This document shows, piece after piece, positions 5,486-10,855 of a stretch of DNA of 10,855 bases (its first letter is position 1; each line of letters starts with the position of its first letter). The notes under the pieces were generated by a model, which ran no database searches, had not been told where the DNA came from, and saw only the letters and a program-made list of their open reading frames with translations. Location: the NCBI GenBank assembly GCA_041652255.1, contig JBAZHT010000060.1:1-10855 (forward strand). Direction: 5' to 3'. This stretch comes from DMER64 sp041652255. GTDB taxonomy: Bacteria; Bacteroidota; Bacteroidia; Bacteroidales; UBA932. The position numbers and the translations under genes are program-made.

Positions 5486-6562
5486 ATGAAAAAACTGTTA
5501 TTCTTTTTTTTGACTATGGTATCATTACACGCATGCTCTTCCGGCGGGCAGGACCTGACGTTGCTGGCCGGCACTTATACCACAGGCGTCAGCCACGGGA
5601 TCTATGCTTACGGCTTTGATCTTACTACGGGTGATTTTCAACTGCTGGACAGCACAGCTTCCCGAAATCCTTCTTTTCTGGCCCTGTCACCGGCAGAGAA
5701 CCCGGTATATGCGGTCAACGAAAGCGGTTCCGCATCCGGGCTTTCTGTTTTTGCTGCGAACAGGGAAAGCGGGAAGCTTACTCCTTTAAGTTTTCTGGAA
5801 AATCCTGGAGCAGATCCCTGCCATGTGGCTGTGGAACCTTCCGGAAAATATGTGGTAACTGCTGACTATTCGTCCGGTACGGTGACCGTTTTTTCCCCTG
5901 AAGCAGAAACCATCATGTACCGTTGGGCATTTACAGGTTCGGGACCCGATACAATCAGGCAAAAAGCCCCTCATATCCATTGCGTGGTCTTTTCTCCGGA
6001 TAGCAGTCATTTTTTTGCTACAGACCTGGGAACGGATCGCATATATGTTTTCAGTAACCGGGAGAAAGAGGTCCCTGTGCTTTCAGATACAGTTGCCCTG
6101 GAACCGGGTAGTGGTCCCAGGCATCTGATATTCAACAAAAAAGGGGATCGTGCATACCTGGTCAACGAACTCTCGGGCATGGTAACCGTTTTTAATCACA
6201 AAAACGGGAAACTGGACCGTATACAGTCTGTTATGGCCGATACGCTGGGTGCACGCGGGAGTGCTCACATTGCTTTGTCCACGGACGGAAATTTCCTGTA
6301 TGCTTCCACACGTCTGAAAGGAGACGGTCTGGTTACCTATAGCGTAGATGGTGAAAGCGGAATGCTGACACGGAAGGGATTTCAGCCTACGGGAAGCCAT
6401 CCCAGGCATTTTTTAATCACTCCGGATGATCGTTGGATCCTGGTTTCCTGTAAAAACGAAAATCATATAGAAATTTACAGGCGAAATGTGAAAACCGGCC
6501 TGCCCGAAGATACCGGTAAACGAATCCCCGTGGACCAGCCGGTTTGTATTCTGGCCTTATAG
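5486..6562 (+). CDS. Lactonase-family beta-propeller lipoprotein (6-phosphogluconolactonase-like)
   Basis: The 358-residue protein has a lipoprotein signal (MKKLLFFFLTMVSLHAC, lipobox LHAC, Cys17) followed by a seven-bladed propeller of the YbhE/Pgl lactonase family. Recognisable family segments include LAGTYTTGVSHGIYAY, DPCHVAVEPSGKYVVTADY, GSGPRHLIFNKKGDRAYLVNE, GSAHIALSTDGNFLYASTR, GSHPRHFLITPDDRWILV and the C-terminal PVDQPVCIL. E. coli Pgl hydrolyses 6-phosphogluconolactone in the cytoplasm. Here the lipid anchor puts the enzyme in the envelope, where phosphorylated sugar lactones are not expected, so a different lactone or sugar acid substrate is likely. I prefer ATG 5486 over a TTG two codons earlier because it begins a canonical lipoprotein signal. 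The gene follows a terminator and has its own -7 element. Its end overlaps the convergent pirin gene by 6 nt. Confidence 0.88.
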   Translation: MKKLLFFFLTMVSLHACSSGGQDLTLLAGTYTTGVSHGIYAYGFDLTTGDFQLLDSTASRNPSFLALSPAENPVYAVNESGSASGLSVFAANRESGKLTPLSFLENPGADPCHVAVEPSGKYVVTADYSSGTVTVFSPEAETIMYRWAFTGSGPDTIRQKAPHIHCVVFSPDSSHFFATDLGTDRIYVFSNREKEVPVLSDTVALEPGSGPRHLIFNKKGDRAYLVNELSGMVTVFNHKNGKLDRIQSVMADTLGARGSAHIALSTDGNFLYASTRLKGDGLVTYSVDGESGMLTRKGFQPTGSHPRHFLITPDDRWILVSCKNENHIEIYRRNVKTGLPEDTGKRIPVDQPVCILAL

Positions 6563-7444
6563 TATCAGGAACGTCGGATCCTTGTGCCTTATGAATTTCC
6601 CTTCTTCCAGTTCCCTGAAGGCTAAATCCAGCTCTTCTTTTGTATTCATTACAATAGGTCCTCCCCATGAAACAGATTCATTCAGGGGTTTGGCCGCAAC
6701 TAGAAGAAAACGGGCCCCTTTGCTTCCCGAATGCACGGAAACCGTGTCATTCCATGCGCCGGGGTTTCCGGTTGCTCCCATAAGCATGGCGCATCCCTTA
6801 TCTTCATGATACTCCGTTCCAGCCGGCATAAGGGTTCCCTCCAAAAGGTACAGGAACAGGGTGTGGTCGTTAGGAGTTTGGTCGTAAAGCCAATCCGTGT
6901 CCGGTTCCAGTGTAATGTCCAAATACTGAACACCCTGATACCCTCCGTCCATGGGTCCTTTCATTCCGTTGTACACACCGGACAGTACACGCACAACGGC
7001 TCTATTCTCACTGAAGACAGGTACATCTTCCTGCAGAATATCCCTGTACGTGGGTATTGTCATTTTTTCTTTTGCAGGGAGGTTTACCCATAGCTGACAC
7101 CCCAGCATACGGGGCGATTCCTTAGGCATTTCCTGGTGAATGATCCCGGAGCCGGCCGTCATCCATTGGCATTGCAAATCGGCTATGGTCCCCTTGTTCC
7201 CCAGACTGTCCATATGCTCAATAAGACCTTCCACAAGGTAAGTTACCGTTTCAATCCCGCGATGGGGATGAAAGGGAAATCCCCGGATGTAATCATCAGG
7301 ATCTGTGGAATCAAAACCATCCAGCATTAGAAAAGGATCGTACTCTCTTACGGTTTTCAACCCCAAAACCCTGCGCAGCCTTACTCCGGCTCCGTCAACA
7401 GCTTCTTTGCCGCGATCTACTCGGATACAGATTCTATTTCCCAT
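6557..7444 (-). CDS. Pirin family protein
   Basis: The 295-residue protein is a bicupin of the pirin family. The N-terminal cupin carries the metal-site motif FPFHPHRGIETVTYL (56-70, His59 and His61) and WMTAGSGIIHQEMP (94-107, His103 and Glu105), the four ligands of the iron site in human pirin. The C-terminal half (about 170-295) has the second, metal-free cupin (DQTPNDHTLFLYLLEGTL, 168-185). Some bacterial pirins show quercetin dioxygenase activity and others act in regulation, so the substrate here is unknown. The start overlaps the end of the aldo/keto reductase gene by 28 nt, so the two form an operon. The stop codon overlaps the convergent lactonase gene. No terminator lies between them. 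Confidence 0.93.
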   Translation of the reverse strand: MGNRICIRVDRGKEAVDGAGVRLRRVLGLKTVREYDPFLMLDGFDSTDPDDYIRGFPFHPHRGIETVTYLVEGLIEHMDSLGNKGTIADLQCQWMTAGSGIIHQEMPKESPRMLGCQLWVNLPAKEKMTIPTYRDILQEDVPVFSENRAVVRVLSGVYNGMKGPMDGGYQGVQYLDITLEPDTDWLYDQTPNDHTLFLYLLEGTLMPAGTEYHEDKGCAMLMGATGNPGAWNDTVSVHSGSKGARFLLVAAKPLNESVSWGGPIVMNTKEELDLAFRELEEGKFIRHKDPTFLIL

Positions 7445-8406
7445 AACTCTTCAGATGTAAATGTTGTATTGTATGCGGCTTTCAGGTTTTCGTCCAATTG
7501 TTCCACTGTCCGCGCGCCTATAAGCACCGAGGTTACCCGTGGATCTTTCAGGAGCCATGAAATAGCCATTTGAGCCAGCGTCTGACCACGTTCCCGGGCA
7601 ATCCTGTTCCATTTGTTAATTTTTTCGAGGATCTCCGGAGTGATGTTTTCTGCCTGTAAAGCTCCGTCAGCCCTTTGAGCCCGGGACCCTACGGGTATGC
7701 CTTTAAGGTATTTTCCCGTGAGCATGCCTTGAGCAAGTGGTGAAAAAGCAATGCACCCCACCCCTTCTTGTTCCAGCAATTCCAAAAGATCGGATTCCAC
7801 CCAACGTTCCAGTAGGGAATACTTGGGCTGGTGGATCAAACAGGGCGTTCCCATTTCCCGCAGAATACTGAATGCCCGTCGTGCCTTATCGGCAGGATAA
7901 TTGGATATCCCGGCGTAAAGTGCTTTACCGCTGCGAACGACATGGGCCAGTGCACCCATGGTTTCTTCCAGGGGTGTGTCGGGATCAGGCCGATGGGAAT
8001 AAAAAATGTCCACATAAGGCAGACCCATGCGCCGGAGGCTCTGGTCCAGACTGGCGAGCAGGTATTTACGCGATCCCCAGTTCCCGTATGGTCCAGGCCA
8101 CATATCGTAACCGGCTTTTGTGGATATGATAAGCTGATCCCTATAATCCGACAAATCTTCCCGCATCACTTTTCCGAAATTACGTTCGGCAGACCCGTAA
8201 GGAGGTCCGTAATTGTTGGCCAGGTCAAAATGCGTAATCCCACTGTCAAATGCTTTCAAAATAACCTTCCGGCCGTTTGCATAATCGTCAACATCACCGA
8301 AATTGTGCCACAAACCAAGCGATATGGAGGGCAGCTGCAAACCGCTCCGGCCGCAGCGACGGTAAATCATATTACCGTATCTGTTTTCATTGGGTATATA
8401 ACTCAT
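7417..8406 (-). CDS. Aldo/keto reductase, L-glyceraldehyde 3-phosphate reductase (YghZ/Gpr) type
   Basis: The 329-residue NADPH-dependent oxidoreductase has a TIM-barrel fold. The catalytic tetrad is visible: Asp61 and Tyr66 in FDLANNYG, Lys97 in ISTKAGY and His138 in YSHRPD. Cofactor-binding segments near the C-terminus include CIAFSPLAQGMLTGKYL and SVLIGARTVEQLDENL. The N-terminus (RYGNMIYRRCGRSGL, LPSISLGLWHNFGD) and STKAGYDMWPGPYG closely resemble E. coli YghZ/GpR, which reduces L-glyceraldehyde 3-phosphate and methylglyoxal. I place the start at ATG 8406 because it gives the YghZ-like N-terminus. A longer frame to 8472 would run into the divergent GH3 gene and adds a sequence without family resemblance. 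It is the first gene of a two-gene operon with pirin. Carbonyl detoxification is the most likely role. Confidence 0.93.
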   Translation of the reverse strand: MSYIPNENRYGNMIYRRCGRSGLQLPSISLGLWHNFGDVDDYANGRKVILKAFDSGITHFDLANNYGPPYGSAERNFGKVMREDLSDYRDQLIISTKAGYDMWPGPYGNWGSRKYLLASLDQSLRRMGLPYVDIFYSHRPDPDTPLEETMGALAHVVRSGKALYAGISNYPADKARRAFSILREMGTPCLIHQPKYSLLERWVESDLLELLEQEGVGCIAFSPLAQGMLTGKYLKGIPVGSRAQRADGALQAENITPEILEKINKWNRIARERGQTLAQMAISWLLKDPRVTSVLIGARTVEQLDENLKAAYNTTFTSEELWEIESVSE

Positions 8407-8412
8407 AATATG

Positions 8413-8440
8413 CAAATATAATCGTATTTTTGTATACAAA
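8413..8440 (-). promoter_or_regulatory. Promoter of the aldo/keto reductase-pirin operon
   Basis: On the minus strand, TTTG (8440-8437), a 16-nt spacer and TATATTTG (8420-8413, perfect TAnnTTTG) precede the ATG at 8406 by six bases. The spacer is slightly short and the predicted leader is about 3 nt. Confidence 0.55.
8425..8432 (+). promoter_or_regulatory. -7 promoter element of the GH3 gene
   Basis: TATTTTTG is a perfect TAnnTTTG, 17 bp before the ATG at 8450 and only 4 bp from the opposing -7 element of the reductase operon. No good -33 element is visible. Confidence 0.55.
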
Positions 8441-8441
8441 A
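8428..8441. promoter_or_regulatory. 14-bp perfect palindrome between divergent promoters
   Basis: TTTTGTATACAAAA is a perfect inverted repeat. It overlaps the -7 TTTG of the GH3 promoter on one strand and supplies the -33 TTTG of the reductase promoter on the other. It may be an operator for a dimeric regulator, or only a by-product of overlapping TTTG elements. Confidence 0.4.
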
Positions 8442-8449
8442 CAGACATT

Positions 8450-10642
8450 ATGAAACATATAAAACCCCTCACATTTGTTGTTTTTTTTACTTTTTGTCTT
8501 GCCTTTTCCCTTGAAATACAAGCACAAGATCATCCTTTCCACAACAGGGAACTTTCTGCCGACCAGCGCATTGACATCCTGTTGGATATGCTCACCATAG
8601 AAGAGAAAATAAATCTCTTGTCTACCAACCTGGGGGTACCCCGCCTGGGAATCCGCAACACGGGACATTCAGAAGGTTTGCACGGGATGGCCCTGGGAGG
8701 TCCCGCCCATTGGGGAGGCCGCCAGGACCAGCCTACTACCACTTTTCCGCAGGCCTACGGGCTGGGATCCACATGGGATACGGCATTGGTACGGAAAGTG
8801 GCAGAAATTGAAGCCCACGAAGTACGGTATTACACCCAACGTCCCGAAAATCCCGGGGGAGGCATGGTCATGCGCGCTCCGAATGCCGACCTGGCAAGGG
8901 ATCCCCGCTGGGGAAGAACCGAGGAAAGTTACGGCGAGGACGCTTACCTGGCGTCCAGGCTGACCGTGGCTTTTGTCAAAGGGTTGCAGGGAGATCATCC
9001 CGAATACTGGAAAAGCGCTTCCCTGATGAAACATTTCATGGCCAACAGCAACGAAGACGGCCGCGATTCCACCTCTTCCGATTTTGACGAAAGGCTTTTC
9101 CGGGAGTATTATTCCTATCCATTTTACAAAGGCATCACCGAAGGCGGCTCCCGTGCCTTTATGGCATCCTACAACGCCTGGAACGGGATACCAATGACCA
9201 TTCACCCGATCCTTGAGAACATTACCCGCAGGGAATGGGGCAACAACGGGATCATTTGTACCGATGGTGGGGCCTTGAAGCTCCTGATCACCGCACACAA
9301 AGCCTTTCCAACGTTATGGGAAGGGGCAGCAGCCGTTGTAAAAGCCACCGTTGGCCAGTTCCTGGATGATTACCTTCTGGCCATCAACCAGGCTATCACC
9401 AACGGAATCCTGACTGAAGGGGAAATTGACCGTGCGATCCGGGGAAATCTTTACGTGGCCTTAAAACTCGGCTTACTTGACAGTCCTCAGGATTATGAAA
9501 AACAACCTTATACCGGGATCGGGGTGAGGGACACTCAAAAACCCTGGGAAGATCAAAAAGTCAAGGATTTTGCCCGGCTGGTCACCGCAAAATCAGCAGT
9601 TCTTTTGAAAAACAAGCCGGCCGGCGGGGAAAAAAATCCTTTGCTTCCCCTGGATGTGGGAAAGATCCGTTCCATAGCCGTAATAGGACCCCGGGCCAAT
9701 GAGGTTATTTATGACTGGTACAGCGGAACACCCTCTTACGCGGTAACCATCCTGGAAGGGATCCGAAATGCTGTCGGACCGGATGTGGAAGTCTTTTACG
9801 AACCGTCAAATACCATAGACAAGGCGGTCATCGCCGCTTCAAAGGCCGATGTGACGGTTGTATGCATTGGGAACCATCCATACGGCACCGATGCCCGCTG
9901 GTTCTATTCCCCGGTACCCAGTGACGGCCGCGAAGCCGTAGACCGGAAGGCCCTGACCCTGGAACAGGAAGACCTGGCAAAACTGGTTTTACAGGCAAAT
10001 CCCAGGACGGTGCTGGCCCTGGTGAGCAGTTTTCCTTTTGCCATTAACTGGTCAGATGAACACATGCCTTCCATCGTTCATATAACCAACAATTCCCAGG
10101 AATTGGGCAACGGCCTTGCCGATGTCCTGTTCGGGAAGGTTAACCCGGCAGGAAGGACCACCCAGACCTGGGTACGGGATATCACCGATTTGCCGCCTAT
10201 GATGGACTATGACATCCGTAACGGAAGAACGTACATGTATTTCAAAGGGGATCCGTTGTATCCCTTCGGATACGGGCTGAGTTATACCTGCTTTGAGTAC
10301 AGCTCACTGAAAGTGGAAAAATCGTTCCGGGATTCGGTGCGTGTTGAGTTTGAGTTAAAAAATACGGGGAAACTTGATGGCGAAGAGGTTGTGCAGTTGT
10401 ATGTGGAATACCCCGCTTCCAAAGTGGAAAGACCCGGCAGGCAACTGGCAGGATTTGCACGCGTATTCGTACCCGCGGGAACGACAAAGAAAGTGACTTT
10501 GTCCCTGAAAGCGGAGGACCTTGCATATTGGGATACTGACAAAAAAGCGTTCGTTATTGAGGAAGGACCCGTTGGTCTGCTTATTGGATCCTCGTCTGTA
10601 AATATTCAACTGAAGGCGTCTTCACGATTGTTTGAAAATTAG
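8450..10642 (+). CDS. Secreted glycoside hydrolase family 3 (beta-glucosidase/beta-xylosidase type)
   Basis: The 730-residue protein has an N-terminal signal peptide (cleavage likely after IQA, about residue 25). The GH3 N-terminal barrel spans about 35-345: PNADLARDPRWGRTEESYGED (144-164), KHFMANSNEDGR (194-205), SYNAWNGIPMT (240-250) and GIICTDGGA (267-275), where Asp272 is the candidate nucleophile. The GH3 C-terminal alpha/beta sandwich follows (about 375-610), with KSAVLLKN, SIAVIGP and a late NPAGRTTQTW. A fibronectin-III-like domain closes the protein (about 630-720, starting after YPFGYGLSYT). It should release terminal beta-linked glucose or xylose from oligosaccharides in the periplasm or outside the cell. 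The exact substrate cannot be assigned. TDGG replaces the commoner SDW/SDC at the nucleophile site. No SusC/SusD pair or other glycosidase is adjacent, so it does not sit in a visible polysaccharide utilisation locus here. It is divergent from the reductase gene. Confidence 0.93.
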   Translation: MKHIKPLTFVVFFTFCLAFSLEIQAQDHPFHNRELSADQRIDILLDMLTIEEKINLLSTNLGVPRLGIRNTGHSEGLHGMALGGPAHWGGRQDQPTTTFPQAYGLGSTWDTALVRKVAEIEAHEVRYYTQRPENPGGGMVMRAPNADLARDPRWGRTEESYGEDAYLASRLTVAFVKGLQGDHPEYWKSASLMKHFMANSNEDGRDSTSSDFDERLFREYYSYPFYKGITEGGSRAFMASYNAWNGIPMTIHPILENITRREWGNNGIICTDGGALKLLITAHKAFPTLWEGAAAVVKATVGQFLDDYLLAINQAITNGILTEGEIDRAIRGNLYVALKLGLLDSPQDYEKQPYTGIGVRDTQKPWEDQKVKDFARLVTAKSAVLLKNKPAGGEKNPLLPLDVGKIRSIAVIGPRANEVIYDWYSGTPSYAVTILEGIRNAVGPDVEVFYEPSNTIDKAVIAASKADVTVVCIGNHPYGTDARWFYSPVPSDGREAVDRKALTLEQEDLAKLVLQANPRTVLALVSSFPFAINWSDEHMPSIVHITNNSQELGNGLADVLFGKVNPAGRTTQTWVRDITDLPPMMDYDIRNGRTYMYFKGDPLYPFGYGLSYTCFEYSSLKVEKSFRDSVRVEFELKNTGKLDGEEVVQLYVEYPASKVERPGRQLAGFARVFVPAGTTKKVTLSLKAEDLAYWDTDKKAFVIEEGPVGLLIGSSSVNIQLKASSRLFEN

Positions 10643-10650
10643 TATCTTTG
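10643..10650 (+). promoter_or_regulatory. -7 promoter element of the ammonia-lyase gene
   Basis: TATCTTTG is a perfect TAnnTTTG beginning directly after the GH3 stop codon, 32 bp before the ATG at 10683. It suggests that the lyase gene is transcribed independently of GH3. No good -33 element is seen. Confidence 0.5.
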
Positions 10651-10682
10651 TCAGTTTATAAACCCCGCCGCATAACAACAAT

Positions 10683-10855
10683 ATGCTAATTTACGATAAA
10701 GAGCTGAACCTTAAAGATATAGAAGATCTTTTGTTTGGAGGGGAGACAATAACCCCGGGAGAGAAGGCTTTCGAACGGATGGAACGTTCTTACAATTTTC
10801 TTAAAGAATTTTCAAAAGAAAAAGTAATATACGGGATCAACACGGGCTTTGGCCC
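10683..10855 (+). CDS. Aromatic amino acid ammonia-lyase (HAL/TAL family), N-terminal fragment cut by window edge
   Basis: Only 57 full codons are inside the window. The hallmark is YGINTGFGP (residues 50-58), which contains the catalytic tyrosine loop of the histidine/phenylalanine/tyrosine ammonia-lyase family. The preceding SYNFLKEFSKEKVIYG closely resembles the N-terminus of the Flavobacterium johnsoniae tyrosine ammonia-lyase as I remember it. It differs from Bacteroides HutH, which has an ITTGFG-type motif and a different start. These enzymes use a self-formed MIO cofactor (Ala-Ser-Gly, beyond the window) to remove ammonia. In Bacteroidota the TAL-like branch supplies coumarate-type starters to flexirubin or aryl-polyene pathways. 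The family is certain; the tyrosine preference and pigment link are inferred. Confidence 0.85.
   Translation, partial: MLIYDKELNLKDIEDLLFGGETITPGEKAFERMERSYNFLKEFSKEKVIYGINTGFG

Noticed and set aside
7831..8421. Plus-strand frame of 196 codons
   Set aside because: It is antisense to the aldo/keto reductase, which has its full catalytic tetrad.
8407..8472. N-terminal extension of the aldo/keto reductase to 8472
   Set aside because: It crosses its own promoter and enters the GH3 gene. The YghZ-like N-terminus begins at 8406.
8669..9298. Minus-strand frame of 209 codons
   Set aside because: It is antisense to the conserved GH3 catalytic barrel.

Overview
The window looks like a chromosomal segment of a Bacteroidota bacterium, most likely Bacteroidales. 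The evidence is promoters of the Bacteroidota type (-7 element TAnnTTTG in front of several genes), almost no Shine-Dalgarno sites, lipoproteins with short SC/AC lipoboxes, and families typical of the phylum (NigD-like lipoprotein, sigma factor paired with a membrane-spanning beta-barrel protein, secreted GH3 enzyme). I cannot name the species.

Left part (1-2714, all minus strand): the first 631 residues of a nonribosomal peptide synthetase (condensation domain, then the start of an adenylation domain) run off the left edge. A Sfp-type phosphopantetheinyl transferase lies directly upstream and overlaps it by 25 nt, so carrier-protein activating enzyme and synthetase look translationally coupled. 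Before these comes a small cold-shock protein gene with its own hairpin terminator. The T-tract of that terminator runs straight into the transferase promoter.

Centre (2808-5465): the most interesting unit. An ECF sigma factor gene overlaps by 20 nt a gene for a 410-residue protein. This protein has a short cytoplasmic-type N-terminus, one membrane helix, a disordered linker of about 110 residues with four 7-residue repeats, and a C-terminal outer-membrane beta-barrel-like domain. A NigD-like lipoprotein gene is transcribed divergently. This matches, from memory, the dual membrane-spanning anti-sigma (Dma)/sigma (Das)/NigD system described in Bacteroides thetaiotaomicron, where it controls outer-membrane vesiculation. 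The 135-bp divergent intergenic region carries two outward-facing copies of one directional motif, ATGCAGTA-N12-CTGCAWTTART, one per transcript. They are good candidates for the promoters this sigma factor itself recognises.

Right part (5486-10855): a lipoprotein of the lactonase beta-propeller (6-phosphogluconolactonase-like) family converges on an aldo/keto reductase-pirin operon, with stop codons overlapping by 6 nt. The reductase is divergent from a secreted GH3 glycosidase. The two promoters lie nearly back to back around a 14-bp palindrome. The window ends in the first 57 codons of an aromatic amino acid ammonia-lyase of the HAL/TAL family, which resembles Flavobacterium tyrosine ammonia-lyase more than HutH.

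I saw no rRNA, tRNA, insertion sequence or CRISPR array. The genome is compact here: no gene-free stretch exceeds about 140 bp.
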